Below, in pieces: positions 27,386-37,030 of a DNA stretch of 64,000 bases; position 1 is the stretch's first letter, and the number at the start of each line of letters is the position of its first letter. The position numbers were made by a program, and so were the translations under genes. The notes under the pieces were generated by a model, which was not told the origin of the DNA, searched no databases, and saw only the letters and a list, made by a program, of their open reading frames with translations. The stretch is taken from contig NZ_RYFW01000002.1 of assembly GCF_004138335.1 (NCBI RefSeq), forward strand, positions 539,501-603,500, read 5' to 3'. The stretch is from Peristeroidobacter agariperforans (GTDB lineage: Bacteria > Pseudomonadota > Gammaproteobacteria > Steroidobacterales > Steroidobacteraceae).

Positions 27386-28129
27386 ATGGACCGCTTTCTT
27401 TACATCTCGATGTCGGGCGCCAAGGAGACCTTGCGCGCCCAGACCGCGAACAACCACAACCTCGCGAACGCGAGCACGACCGGTTTTCGCGCCGACATGA
27501 GCGCGTTCCAAACGCGCAACGTGGCCGGATCGGGATATGCCTCGCGCGCGTACGCGACCAACTCGACGACGGGCTGGGATCCGACGCAAGGCGCGTTGAC
27601 CGCCACTGGTCGCGATCTGGACGTGGGCATCAACGGTCCGGGCTGGATCGCGGTGCTCGGCAAGGATGGGCGCGAGGCTTACACGCGCGCCGGCGACTTG
27701 CGTGTCGATCCGAGCGGCATGTTGATGAACGGTGCGGGTTTGCAAGTGATGGGCGAGGGCGGTCCAATCAGTGTGCCGCCGAACACGTCGCTGACCATCG
27801 GTTCCGACGGCACGATCTCCGTCATTCCTCTGGGCCAGGGCGCGGAAACCACCGCGATGATCGGCCGCATCAAGCTGGTGAATCCGCCGGACGCAGAAAT
27901 GGTTCGCGGCGAGGATGGTTTGTTTCGTAACACCACCGGCGCTGAGTTGCCGGCGGATGCGAACGTGAAGCTGGTTACCGGGTCGCTCGAAACCAGCAAC
28001 GTCAACACCGCAGACGCCATGGTCAACATGATCGAGCTGGCGCGTCGCTTCGATCTGCAAGTGAAAGCGATGCGCACGGCCGAAGAGAACGCAGCAACTG
28101 CCGCGCAGCTGCTCCGTGGCGGCGTCTAA
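27386..28129 (+). CDS. flgF: FlgF, rod protein
   Basis: The 247-residue protein starts MDRFLYISMSGAKETL, the usual FlgF opening, followed by the rod motif NHNLANASTTGFRADM. The C-terminus SLETSNVNTADAMVNMIELA then LQVKAMRTAEENA is the flg_bbr domain. FlgF is a minor proximal rod component. Confidence 0.95.
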   Translation: MDRFLYISMSGAKETLRAQTANNHNLANASTTGFRADMSAFQTRNVAGSGYASRAYATNSTTGWDPTQGALTATGRDLDVGINGPGWIAVLGKDGREAYTRAGDLRVDPSGMLMNGAGLQVMGEGGPISVPPNTSLTIGSDGTISVIPLGQGAETTAMIGRIKLVNPPDAEMVRGEDGLFRNTTGAELPADANVKLVTGSLETSNVNTADAMVNMIELARRFDLQVKAMRTAEENAATAAQLLRGGV

Positions 28130-28171
28130 TCCCCAGTCACCAGCTACCAGACACTTTTCCAGGTACTCATC

Positions 28172-28957
28172 ATGAATCCAGCTTTGTGGGCCGCCAAGAC
28201 CGGACTCGATGCGCAGCAGACGCGCATGTCCGTCACTTCTCACAACCTCGCCAACGTCAACACCACCGGCTTCAAGAAGGGCCGGGCCGTGTTCGAGGAC
28301 CTGCTGTATCAGAACGTGCGTCAGGTCGGCGGCTCGACCTCGCAGGACACGGTGGCCCCGACCGGCTTGTCGCTGGGCACCGGTGTGCGCGTCGTGGCGA
28401 CCGAGAAGGAATACACCCAGGGAAACATGCAGACCACCGGCAACAGCTTGGACGTTGCCGTGAACGGCCGTGGCTTTTTTCAGGTGCTGCTGCCGGATGG
28501 CACGATGGGCTACACGCGCGACGGCAACTTCGAAGTCAGCCCGCAGGGCGAACTGGTGACATCCAGCGGCTATCGTGTGCAGCCCGGCATCACGATTCCA
28601 GATGGCGTGCAGAGCATCACCATCGGCAAGGACGGTGTGGTCACGGCGAAGATGGATGGCGAAGCTGCGCCGACGCAGATCGGCACGCTGCAGCTGGTGG
28701 ACTTCATCAATCCTTCGGGCCTGCAGCCCAAGGGTGAAAACCTGCTGGTCGAGTCCGCTGCGAGCGGTGCGCCGCAGGTCGGCACGCCGGGCTTGAACGG
28801 CCTGGGCTACATCGAGCAGGGCTCGCTGGAAGCGTCCAACGTCAATGTCGTCGAAGAGCTGGTGAACATGATCGAAACCCAGCGCGCCTATGAAATGAAC
28901 TCCAAGGCGATCTCGACCACCGATCAGATGCTGTCGTATCTCACGAATCAGCTTTGA
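28172..28957 (+). CDS. flgG: FlgG, distal rod protein
   Basis: The 261-residue protein shows [39 protein letters not shown] and the C-terminal [20 protein letters not shown] with [12 protein letters not shown]. FlgG forms the distal rod that crosses the peptidoglycan and outer membrane. The 261-residue length is typical. Confidence 0.97.
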   Translation: MNPALWAAKTGLDAQQTRMSVTSHNLANVNTTGFKKGRAVFEDLLYQNVRQVGGSTSQDTVAPTGLSLGTGVRVVATEKEYTQGNMQTTGNSLDVAVNGRGFFQVLLPDGTMGYTRDGNFEVSPQGELVTSSGYRVQPGITIPDGVQSITIGKDGVVTAKMDGEAAPTQIGTLQLVDFINPSGLQPKGENLLVESAASGAPQVGTPGLNGLGYIEQGSLEASNVNVVEELVNMIETQRAYEMNSKAISTTDQMLSYLTNQL

Positions 28958-28969
28958 AGTAACTGAGCA

Positions 28970-29650
28970 ATGATCAATCTCACCGTGCGTAACTTGTTCG
29001 TGATGGCCGGGGCTGCGCTTGCACTCAGCGGCTGCGTGACGCCGCCGAAGGAGCCGGACTGGTCCGCGACCTGGCCCGAGCCGGCGCCGACGCCGGAGCA
29101 GGGCAATGGCGCCATCTATCAGGTCGGCCACGACATCGCGCTGTTCGAGAATTCGGTGGCGCGCCGAGTAGGCGACACGCTGACGATCAGGCTCAACGAG
29201 AACACCAACGCTTCGAAGAGCTCGAGCACGACGACCAGCAAGTCCACCACCGTCGACATGCCGGGGCCGATCATTGCCGGCCGGCCGGTGACCGCCAACG
29301 GCACCGAAATTCTCAACATGTCGGTGGACAACAGTTCCGAGTTCGACGGCGCCGGCGACAGCAGGCAAAGCAACCGACTTGTGGGCGACATCACAGTCAC
29401 GGTGGCGCAGCGGCTGCCGAACGGCAATCTTCTGGTCAGGGGCCAGAAATGGATCACGATCAATCAGGGCCGGGAGTACGTGCGCATTCAGGGCATCGTG
29501 CGCCCCATCGACGTCGATCCTGATAACTCCATCTCATCTTTGAAGGTCGCCGACGCGCAGATCGCTTATGGCGGCAAGGGCGCGCTCAACGACGCCAACA
29601 CGCCGGGCCTGTTGGCACGATTCTTCAATGTACCTTGGTTGCCGTTCTGA
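28970..29650 (+). CDS. flgH: FlgH, L-ring lipoprotein
   Basis: The 226-residue protein has a lipoprotein signal: a hydrophobic stretch ending ALALSGCVTPP, with the lipidated cysteine near residue 23. Later motifs are YQVGHDIALFENSVARRVGD, LNENTNASKSSST and LRVADAQ-like SLKVADAQIAYGGKG. FlgH forms the outer-membrane L-ring bushing around the rod. It starts 12 bases after flgG. Confidence 0.96.
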   Translation: MINLTVRNLFVMAGAALALSGCVTPPKEPDWSATWPEPAPTPEQGNGAIYQVGHDIALFENSVARRVGDTLTIRLNENTNASKSSSTTTSKSTTVDMPGPIIAGRPVTANGTEILNMSVDNSSEFDGAGDSRQSNRLVGDITVTVAQRLPNGNLLVRGQKWITINQGREYVRIQGIVRPIDVDPDNSISSLKVADAQIAYGGKGALNDANTPGLLARFFNVPWLPF

Positions 29651-29691
29651 ACGACGGCGCCCAAACATAGACAAGTCCAGGTCGAAGAGTG

Positions 29692-30798
29692 ATGAACTTC
29701 TCAAAGCTGCTGGTCACGCTGACGATTGCCACGGTGTTTGTCGTGCCGGCACAGGCCGAGCGCGTCAAAGATCTGGCGTCGGTTGCCGGCGTCCGCGGCA
29801 ACCAGCTGGTGGGCTACGGCCTGGTCGTAGGCCTCGATGGCACCGGCGATCAGACCTCTCAGGCGCCGTTCACCATTCAAAGCATTCGTAACATGCTGGC
29901 GAAGTTCGGCGTGACGATTCCGGCGAACGTAAATCCGCAGCTGAAGAACGTTGCCGCCGTGACGGTGCGTGCCGATCTGCCGGCGTTCTCGAAGCCCGGC
30001 CAGACCATCGACATCACAGTGGATTCGATCGGCAATGCGACCAGCCTGCGCGGCGGCAGCTTGCTGATGACTCCTCTGCGCGGTATCGACGGCGAGGTGT
30101 ACGCGATTGGCCAGGGCAGCCTGGTGGTCAGCGGCTTCGGCGTGCAGGGCAGGGACGGCTCGCGTGTTTCTCTCAACGTGCCGAGCTCGGGCCGCGTGCC
30201 GAACGGCGCTTCGGTCGAGCGTGCTGTGCCGAGCAACTTCGCCAGCGAGCCGTATGTAACGTTGAATCTGAATACTCCGGATTTCACGACGGCGGCGCGG
30301 TTGACCGACGGCATCAACAAGATGCTCGGCCCCGACACTGCTCGCGCTATCGATGCGGTTTCTGTTCGCGTGCAGGCTCCGACCGACGCCAGCCAGCGCA
30401 TCTCTTATCTTTCGACCCTCGAAGCGATTGAAATTCAGCCGGGCGAAGCGCCGGCGCGCGTGATCGTAAATTCCCGCACCGGTACTGTCGTAATCGGCTC
30501 CGCCGTGCGAGTGACGCCGGCTGCTGTTGCTCACGGTTCGCTGTCAGTGACGATTACCGAGCGCAACGATGTGAGCCAGCCAAACGCATTTTCGGACGGT
30601 CAGACCGTCGTGACGCCGCGTTCCGACATCAAAGTCGATCAAGGCGCGGCTCGTATGTTTGTTTTCAATGCGGGCGTCAATCTCGATGAGATCGTGCGCG
30701 CGGTGAATCAGGTCGGCGCTGCGCCGGGCGACCTCGTCGCCATCCTCGAAGCGCTGAAAGAAGCGGGCGCGCTGCGCGCCGAGCTGATCGTCATCTAA
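29692..30798 (+). CDS. flgI: FlgI, P-ring protein
   Basis: The 368-residue protein has a Sec signal ([20 protein letters not shown] with QAE) and the FlgI blocks [47 protein letters not shown] and [18 protein letters not shown]. It forms the periplasmic P-ring, assembled with FlgA. ATG at 29692 overlaps a GTG three bases earlier; the ATG is the more likely start. Confidence 0.97.
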   Translation: MNFSKLLVTLTIATVFVVPAQAERVKDLASVAGVRGNQLVGYGLVVGLDGTGDQTSQAPFTIQSIRNMLAKFGVTIPANVNPQLKNVAAVTVRADLPAFSKPGQTIDITVDSIGNATSLRGGSLLMTPLRGIDGEVYAIGQGSLVVSGFGVQGRDGSRVSLNVPSSGRVPNGASVERAVPSNFASEPYVTLNLNTPDFTTAARLTDGINKMLGPDTARAIDAVSVRVQAPTDASQRISYLSTLEAIEIQPGEAPARVIVNSRTGTVVIGSAVRVTPAAVAHGSLSVTITERNDVSQPNAFSDGQTVVTPRSDIKVDQGAARMFVFNAGVNLDEIVRAVNQVGAAPGDLVAILEALKEAGALRAELIVI

Positions 30799-30811
30799 AG
30801 GGCGCCCCAGC

Positions 30812-31741
30812 ATGACCGCGCCCATCAATGCCTCGTTCGACTTCGCCGCCCTGGCGTCGTTGCGCAATGACGCGACCTCGAAACAGGACGTGGCGACGCT
30901 GCAAGAAGCTGCGAAGCAGTTCGAGAGCCTGTTCACGCAGATGATGCTGAAGAGCATGCGCGATGCGAATCGTAGCTTCAGCGAAGGTTCGATGTTCTCC
31001 AGTTCGCAAAGCGACTTCTACCAGGACATGTTCGACGACCAGATCTCGCTGGAGTTGTCGAAGGGCAAGGGCCTGGGCCTGGCCGATGTGCTCGTGCGTC
31101 AGCTGGCGCAGTCGGGCATGGTCAAGGGTGCGGAAGCGGCGGCCGCCGGGCAGGCCGAGTTCCCCGCGGCCACACAGAATGTTTCGTCCGATCATCAGCC
31201 GCTGGCGATGTCGAAAGAAGACTTCGTGAAGATGATGTGGCCGCACGCGCAGCGTGCCGGTCAGACGCTCGGCGTCGATCCGAGTACGCTCGTCGCTCAG
31301 GCCGCGCTGGAAACGGGTTGGGGGCGTGCAGTGCCCAACCACTCGAACGGCTCGAGCTTCAATTTGTTTGGCATCAAGGCGGGTTCGGGCTGGCAAGGCG
31401 CGACCGCGAATGTGCCGACGCTGGAATTCGAAGAGGGCGTCGCCGTGCGCAAAGTCGAGCGTTTCCGCGCTTACGACTCGCCGGCCGACAGCTTCAACGA
31501 TTATGCCCGGCTGATCGGCAACAACCCTCGGTATGAAAACGCTCGAGGCGCGGGTGGTGATGTGGCCACCTTCGCCTCGGCGTTGCAGGAAGGTGGCTAT
31601 GCCACCGATCCGAACTACGCGCAGAAGATCGTCGCAGTGGCCGACGAAGTCCGCGCCCTAACCAACTCATCGGACGCCTCGCTAAAGTTCGCCTCAACGT
31701 CGCCGACAAACGGCGGTAGCGGCGGACTGCGTCGGTTTTGA
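30812..31741 (+). CDS. flgJ: FlgJ, rod-cap and peptidoglycan hydrolase
   Basis: The 309-residue protein has both FlgJ halves. The N-terminal rod-scaffold domain (about 25-105) contains QEAAKQFESLFTQMMLKSMR. The C-terminal glucosaminidase-type muramidase domain (about 155-295) contains LVAQAALETGWGRAV (catalytic Glu), FNLFGIKAG and YDSPADSFNDYARLI. It opens the peptidoglycan for the growing rod. It follows flgI by 13 bases. Confidence 0.96.
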   Translation: MTAPINASFDFAALASLRNDATSKQDVATLQEAAKQFESLFTQMMLKSMRDANRSFSEGSMFSSSQSDFYQDMFDDQISLELSKGKGLGLADVLVRQLAQSGMVKGAEAAAAGQAEFPAATQNVSSDHQPLAMSKEDFVKMMWPHAQRAGQTLGVDPSTLVAQAALETGWGRAVPNHSNGSSFNLFGIKAGSGWQGATANVPTLEFEEGVAVRKVERFRAYDSPADSFNDYARLIGNNPRYENARGAGGDVATFASALQEGGYATDPNYAQKIVAVADEVRALTNSSDASLKFASTSPTNGGSGGLRRF

Positions 31742-31776
31742 TCTGATGAGCCCGCAAGCGCTTTTCCGGTGAAGTC

Positions 31777-33669
31777 ATGGCCGACCTTTTGAACACCAGC
31801 ATTTCCGGCTTGCTCGCGTTCCAGCGGGCGCTGGACGTGACCAGCCATAACATCACCAACGCCAATACGCCGGGCTACAGCCGGCAGTTGCCGGACTTCC
31901 AGACTCGTACGCCGCAGTTCCTCGGCGGCAACTGGGTCGGCAGCGGCGCGGACGTAACCACCGTCAATCGCGCTTACGACAATTTCCTGTCCAGTCAGGC
32001 GCGCAGCGCGTCGAGTGCTTATAACCAGTCGAACACGTACGCGACTCAGGCGGCACGCGTCAGCAATCTGTTCGGCGACTCGACCACCGGTCTGAGCGCC
32101 TCGATGCAGAAGTTCGTGAACGCACTGCAGGCGGTCGCGGACTCGCCGAACTCGAGTGCCGCCCGCCAGACCATGTTGAGCCAGGCGCAGACGCTGGTAG
32201 ACCGGTTGAAGGGCTATGACTCCAGCCTGAAGAGCCTCGACAGCCAGGTGAATGCTTCAATCAGCGCCGAAGCCGATACCATCACCTCGCTGGCGCGTGG
32301 CATCGCGGATCTGAACAAGCAAATCTCCAGTGGCTATGCGCAGTCCGGCCAGGCGCCGAACGATCTGCTCGATCAGCGCGACAAGCTGATCGATGAGCTC
32401 TCGACTCATGTGAACGTCAACGTCGTCAAGACCGACGGCAATCAGTTGAACGTGTTCATCGGCAACGGCCAGCCGCTGGTGGTCGGCGGCGATCCGGCGA
32501 AAGTGGTGGCGACCAGCGATCCGTACGATCCGACGCGCAAGCGCCTGGCCGTGCAGTCGAGCGTCGGCACCATCGATATCACCGGCTCGATCGCGGGCGG
32601 CAGCCTCGGCGGCCTGCTCAACTTCCGCACTGAAATGCTCGATCCGGCGCGCAACACGATCGGCAAACTCAGCGTCGCGCTGAGCGATGTGATGAACGAC
32701 CAGCACAACGCCGGCATGGATCTCAACGGCGACCTGGGCGGCGACTTCTTCGCCGTCGGCGATGTCGTGGTTCGCTCGCATGCCAACAACACCGGCACTG
32801 CCGGAGCGACGGTCACGCGCACCGACGCCGGCGCGCTGACGAACTCCGATTACATTCTCACGAACACGGCGGGAGGCTGGAGCCTGCGTCGCGCAGATAC
32901 CGGCGCCGTCGTGCCAATGACGGGCACGGGCACCGCGGGCGATCCGTTCGTCGCCGATGGTCTCTCGATTGTCGTCAGCGGCGCGGCCGGCGTAGGCGAC
33001 AGCTTGAAGATCATGCCGACGACGGGCGCGGTCAGCGGGATGCGGGTGTTGATCACCGATCCGAACGAGATCGCGGCCGCCGCGCCCATCGTTGCCCAGG
33101 CAACGGCGGGCAACCAAGGCAATGCCACGATCAGCGCGGGCGAGGTGTTGAATCCCACCAACCCGAACTTGCGTACCGCGACGACGATTACTTTCACCAG
33201 CGCGACGACCTATCAGATCAGCGGCGATCCGACCGTGTACACGTACACGCCGGGCGCCGACATCGACGCCAATGGCTGGCGCGTCGAGATCAATGGCACG
33301 CCGGCAGCGGGCGATTCGTTCACTGTCCGGGACAACAGCAACGGCACGGGCGACAACCGCAACATGCTGCTGCTTGCCGGGCTCATGAACGAGCCGGTGA
33401 TGAACAATGGCCAGACCTCGCTGTCGCAGGGCATCGGTCAGTTCGTCGGCGACATCGGCGTCAAGACCAATCAGGCGCAGGTGACGGCGGCGGCTCAGAA
33501 GGTGGTCTCCGAGGAAGCGCAGGACGCCATGCAGTCGGTCTCCGGCGTGAACCTCGATGAAGAAGCGGCCAATCTGCTGCGCTATCAGCAGGCTTATATG
33601 GCCATCTCGCAAATGATCCGGGTTGCGGACACCTGCTTTCAGTCCGTGCTCCAGGCGACCGGCGGGTGA
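31777..33669 (+). CDS. flgK: FlgK, first hook-filament junction protein
   Basis: The 630-residue protein has the N-terminal DLLNTSISGLLAFQRALDVT and SHNITNANTPGYSRQL, and the C-terminal SVSGVNLDEEAANLLRYQQA with YMAISQMIRVADTCF. The long middle (about 330-530) contains beta-rich inserts with repeated AAGDSFTV-like turns, typical of long FlgK proteins. It joins hook and filament and is chaperoned by FlgN. Confidence 0.96.
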   Translation: MADLLNTSISGLLAFQRALDVTSHNITNANTPGYSRQLPDFQTRTPQFLGGNWVGSGADVTTVNRAYDNFLSSQARSASSAYNQSNTYATQAARVSNLFGDSTTGLSASMQKFVNALQAVADSPNSSAARQTMLSQAQTLVDRLKGYDSSLKSLDSQVNASISAEADTITSLARGIADLNKQISSGYAQSGQAPNDLLDQRDKLIDELSTHVNVNVVKTDGNQLNVFIGNGQPLVVGGDPAKVVATSDPYDPTRKRLAVQSSVGTIDITGSIAGGSLGGLLNFRTEMLDPARNTIGKLSVALSDVMNDQHNAGMDLNGDLGGDFFAVGDVVVRSHANNTGTAGATVTRTDAGALTNSDYILTNTAGGWSLRRADTGAVVPMTGTGTAGDPFVADGLSIVVSGAAGVGDSLKIMPTTGAVSGMRVLITDPNEIAAAAPIVAQATAGNQGNATISAGEVLNPTNPNLRTATTITFTSATTYQISGDPTVYTYTPGADIDANGWRVEINGTPAAGDSFTVRDNSNGTGDNRNMLLLAGLMNEPVMNNGQTSLSQGIGQFVGDIGVKTNQAQVTAAAQKVVSEEAQDAMQSVSGVNLDEEAANLLRYQQAYMAISQMIRVADTCFQSVLQATGG

Positions 33670-33742
33670 GCCCGGAGGCCGGTACACGGATGTAACGGCT
33701 GGCTAACGTTCCAGGGATGGCTGCTTGAGAAGAGGTCTGAGT

Positions 33743-34951
33743 ATGCGAATGTCCACTCTTGGTTTTTCGATGGGCTCGCTGAGCGCGATGATGACGCAGC
33801 AGTCCGGGCTCGCGAAGCTGCAGAACCAGATGGCGCTCGGCTTGCGCGTCAGCACGCCGGCCGACGACCCGATCGCCTACGTGCACATCCAGGAGCTGCA
33901 GCGCTCGCAGTCCGAGTCGGAGCAGTTCGCGAAGAACAGCACGCTCGCGAAGAACCGTTTGAGTCTGGAAGAACAGGCGTTCGTCGACATGAGCAGCGCC
34001 ATGGGCCGGGTGCGCGAGCTGGTGGTGTCGGCCGGCAACACTGCCACGCTGAGCGACGCGGACCGCGAGTCGATCGCGAACGAGCTGGCGCAGCGCCTGG
34101 ATGAGATCCAGGATATCGCCAATCGTCAGGACGGCAATGGCGAATATCTGTTTTCCGGCTATTCGACGCGCACGCAGCCGTTCACGGGCGGCGAGGGGAC
34201 GCCGATCAATTACATGGGCGATCAGGGCGCGCGGCAGCTGCAGATTTCCAGCACGCAGCGCATCGCCGATAGTCACAACGGCTATGAAGTGTTCGTGGAC
34301 ATTCCCGAAGGCAATGGCACGTTCTCGACCGCCGTGAATATGAGCAACACCGGCTCGGGCCACATCGACGTGGGCTCGGTGGTCGATCGGGCGAGCTGGG
34401 TGCCGGACGATTACACCATCACGTTCACGTCTCCGACCGCTTATGAGATCACCGACGGCGCCACTCCGGCGAACGTCGTGCAGACCGGCACGTACACCGC
34501 CGGCAGCGCAATTACATTCAACGGCGTGAGCGTGACGGTCACGGGCGCGCCGGCAACCGGCGATACCTTCACGGTGAATCGCAGCCGCAACGAAAGCGTG
34601 TTCGACACGATCGGCCAGGTCGTCGACCTGCTCAGGCAGCCCGCCGGCAATGCCACAGCGAACGCCAAGCTGACCTCGACGCTCTCGGGCTCGCTCCAGC
34701 AGCTGGATCAAGCGACCGATCATTTCCTCGGCGTGCGTGCTCAAGTGGGCACGCGGCTGTCGGCGCTGGACTCGGCGGACGCCTCGCGCGAAGCGATGGA
34801 TATCGATACGGCCAGCGCCTTATCAGATCTGCGCGACCTGGACTATGCGCAGGCGCTCACAAAAATGAATCAACAGCTGGTGGGCCTGCAGGCCGCACAG
34901 CTGTCCTATAGCAAGATCTCGAATCTGTCGCTCTTCAACTATCTGCGTTGA
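33743..34951 (+). CDS. flgL: FlgL, second hook-filament junction protein
   Basis: The 402-residue protein starts MRMSTLGFSMGSLSAMM behind AGAGG. It has flagellin-like termini: LGLRVSTPADDPIAYVHIQE near the N-terminus and QALTKMNQQLVGLQAAQLSY at the C-terminus. The middle (about 180-280) has FNGVSVTVTGAPATGDTFTV, common in FlgL. It completes the hook-filament junction. The 236-base gap to fliC holds the sigma-28 promoter. Confidence 0.95.
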   Translation: MRMSTLGFSMGSLSAMMTQQSGLAKLQNQMALGLRVSTPADDPIAYVHIQELQRSQSESEQFAKNSTLAKNRLSLEEQAFVDMSSAMGRVRELVVSAGNTATLSDADRESIANELAQRLDEIQDIANRQDGNGEYLFSGYSTRTQPFTGGEGTPINYMGDQGARQLQISSTQRIADSHNGYEVFVDIPEGNGTFSTAVNMSNTGSGHIDVGSVVDRASWVPDDYTITFTSPTAYEITDGATPANVVQTGTYTAGSAITFNGVSVTVTGAPATGDTFTVNRSRNESVFDTIGQVVDLLRQPAGNATANAKLTSTLSGSLQQLDQATDHFLGVRAQVGTRLSALDSADASREAMDIDTASALSDLRDLDYAQALTKMNQQLVGLQAAQLSYSKISNLSLFNYLR

Positions 34952-35060
34952 TGGATGGCCACAGACGGGTGCTGCGTAGGCTTTTTAACCCTTTCGCTGC
35001 CACTGTAAAGCCACTGTCCGTGACCGAGTCCTCAGTTTGTATCGCTGGGGGAAACCCCAC

Positions 35061-35087
35061 TCAAGTTCCCCCGGGTCGCACCGATAC
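35061..35087 (+). promoter_or_regulatory. Sigma-28 (FliA) promoter of fliC
   Basis: TCAAGTTC, 11 bases, then ACCGATAC fits TAAAGTTT-N11-GCCGATAA with changes at four positions. It lies about 100 bases before the fliC ATG, where a FliA promoter is expected for flagellin. The rest of the flgL-fliC gap (34952-35060) shows no gene. Confidence 0.8.
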
Positions 35088-35187
35088 AGGACTCGAACAG
35101 CAGTCCGGCGCACATCACGCCGTAAGTGCTGAGAGCAAGCCGAAGGACAGGGGTCCTGCGGCGAAGTAATCACCAGGAGTTAGATTC

Positions 35188-36612
35188 ATGGCACTTGTTA
35201 TCAACACGAACGTGATGTCGCTGAACGCTCAGCGTAACCTGTCGACATCCGCCAACCAGTTGGCGACCTCCCTGCAGCGCCTGTCTTCCGGTCTGCGCAT
35301 CAACAGCGCGAAAGACGACGCCGCCGGTCTCGCCATTTCCGAGCGACTGACTTCGCAGATCAACGGCCTCACGGTCGCTGCTCGTAACGCGAACGACGGT
35401 ATCTCTCTCGCCCAGACGGCCGAAGGCGACCTCGCCCAGATCGGCAACAACCTGCAGCGTATGCGCGAACTCGCCGTGCAGTCTGCCAACGCGTCGAACA
35501 GCGCCTCTGACCGCGCTGCCTTGAACGCCGAAGTGCAGCAGCTCGCCGAAGAAATCGACCGCGTTGCCCAGGCTTCTGCCTTCAACGGCGTGAAGCTGCT
35601 CGACGGTTCGTTCCAGGCTCAGACCTTCCAGGTCGGCGCCAACGCGACCGCCACCGACCAGATCACCGTGTCGGCGATCGCCAATGCCCGCTCGAGCGCG
35701 CTCGGTGCGTTCAACGGCTTCCAGGCGAACAACCAGGCTCTGACCTCCGGCGGCACGTTCTCCGTGGACACCGGCGCTGGCGCAGTGACGGTTGCCGGCG
35801 GCGCTACGCTGTCGGACACCAAGGCGCTGGTCAACGCGATCAACTCGCAGGGCATCCAGGGCTTGACGGCCCATGCCGACGCGACGGTCGCTACGGGTAC
35901 GGTCGGCGCCGCTGCTTCGGCGAGCGGTAACTCGACTCTGACCATCAACGGCATCCAGATCACGATCGCCGGCTCGGCCAGCTCTGCTTCCAACGTTGCC
36001 AATGCGGTGACCGCGATCAACGCGCAGTCGGCTGCCACTGGCGTGACGGCGGTGGACACGGGTGCCGGCCTCGAGCTGACGGCTGCTGACGGTCGCAACA
36101 TCGCGGTCGCTGGCTTCGCCGCTGGCGGCGCCACGGGCGCGACCCTGGCCACCTACGGCCTGGGTGGTTTGACCACCACGACTGCGACGTTCGACGTGAG
36201 CTACGTTGCTCCGAACGACGTTACGTCGATCACTTTCGGCGGCACCGCGGTGACGGGCCTGGGCACTGCTGCGAACACCATCGCGCAGACCGGCACGGCC
36301 ATCAGCGCCATCGACGTGACGACCTCTGACAACGCGCGCAACGCGCTGGCCTCGATCGACGCCGCCCTCGGCCAGATCAGCGGCGCCCGCGCTTCGCTCG
36401 GTGCGACTCAGAACCGCTTCCAGTCGGTCGTTGCCTCGCTGCAGACCACTGCCGAGAACTTGACTGCTTCGCGCAGCCGAATTCAGGACGCGGACTTCGC
36501 GTCTGAAACGGCCGCCATGACCAAGGCCCAGATCCTGCAGCAGGCGGGTACGGCGATGGTCGCGCAGGCGAACTCGGCTCCGCAGAACGTGCTCTCGCTG
36601 CTCCGCGGCTAA
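35188..36612 (+). CDS. fliC: Flagellin
   Basis: The 474-residue protein has the flagellin D0/D1 ends: [51 protein letters not shown] and the C-terminal [20 protein letters not shown] with [20 protein letters not shown]. The central D2/D3 part (about 175-370) is Ala/Thr/Gly-rich and lacks cysteine. The gene has an AGGAG site and a sigma-28 promoter. It is the only flagellin gene in the window. Confidence 0.97.
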   Translation: MALVINTNVMSLNAQRNLSTSANQLATSLQRLSSGLRINSAKDDAAGLAISERLTSQINGLTVAARNANDGISLAQTAEGDLAQIGNNLQRMRELAVQSANASNSASDRAALNAEVQQLAEEIDRVAQASAFNGVKLLDGSFQAQTFQVGANATATDQITVSAIANARSSALGAFNGFQANNQALTSGGTFSVDTGAGAVTVAGGATLSDTKALVNAINSQGIQGLTAHADATVATGTVGAAASASGNSTLTINGIQITIAGSASSASNVANAVTAINAQSAATGVTAVDTGAGLELTAADGRNIAVAGFAAGGATGATLATYGLGGLTTTTATFDVSYVAPNDVTSITFGGTAVTGLGTAANTIAQTGTAISAIDVTTSDNARNALASIDAALGQISGARASLGATQNRFQSVVASLQTTAENLTASRSRIQDADFASETAAMTKAQILQQAGTAMVAQANSAPQNVLSLLRG

Positions 36613-36631
36613 TGAGCACTCGATGGAGTGA

Positions 36632-37012
36632 ATGATGAGCAGGCTTGACGCAAGTCAGGTCGAAGCGGGCGGGGAGATCGCAAGATCTCCCCGCTCGCCG
36701 TCATTTCCGCAGCCGACCACGGCTGCCGAAGCGACGCAGGCTCAACAGCCGGCTGTTCAATCGGCCAGCGTGGCTGCCGAGCCTTCCGCCGAACACGTGA
36801 AGCGCGCGGCTCAGCAGTTGGAAACATTCATGCAGAGCATGAATCGTTATCTGGAATTTCGGATCGACGAGCACAGCGGTCGCACGGTGGTCACGGTCAA
36901 GGACCGCACGACGGGCGACACCATTCGTCAGATCCCCTCGGAAGAAGTGCTGCGCCTGGCGCAGAATCTGGGCGGCACGGCCCACACCGGTCTGATCGAT
37001 CAGATCGTGTAA
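36632..37012 (+). CDS. flaG: FlaG family protein
   Basis: The 126-residue protein has a variable Pro/Ala-rich N-terminal half and a conserved C-terminal FlaG half: LETFMQSMNRYLEFRIDEHS, GRTVVTVKDRTTGDTIRQIP and EEVLRLAQNL. FlaG affects filament length in polar flagellates. It lies between fliC and fliD, the standard order. Two ATGs in a row (36632 and 36635) share the same GGAGTGA site. Confidence 0.94.
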   Translation: MMSRLDASQVEAGGEIARSPRSPSFPQPTTAAEATQAQQPAVQSASVAAEPSAEHVKRAAQQLETFMQSMNRYLEFRIDEHSGRTVVTVKDRTTGDTIRQIPSEEVLRLAQNLGGTAHTGLIDQIV

Positions 37013-37030
37013 CGAAACAAGGAACAAACA

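Noticed and set aside
33180-34600. Similar GDSFTV/GDTFTV blocks in flgK and flgL as a recent duplication.
   Set aside because: Such beta-turn blocks are common in long FlgK and FlgL proteins; there is no extended nucleotide identity visible between the two.
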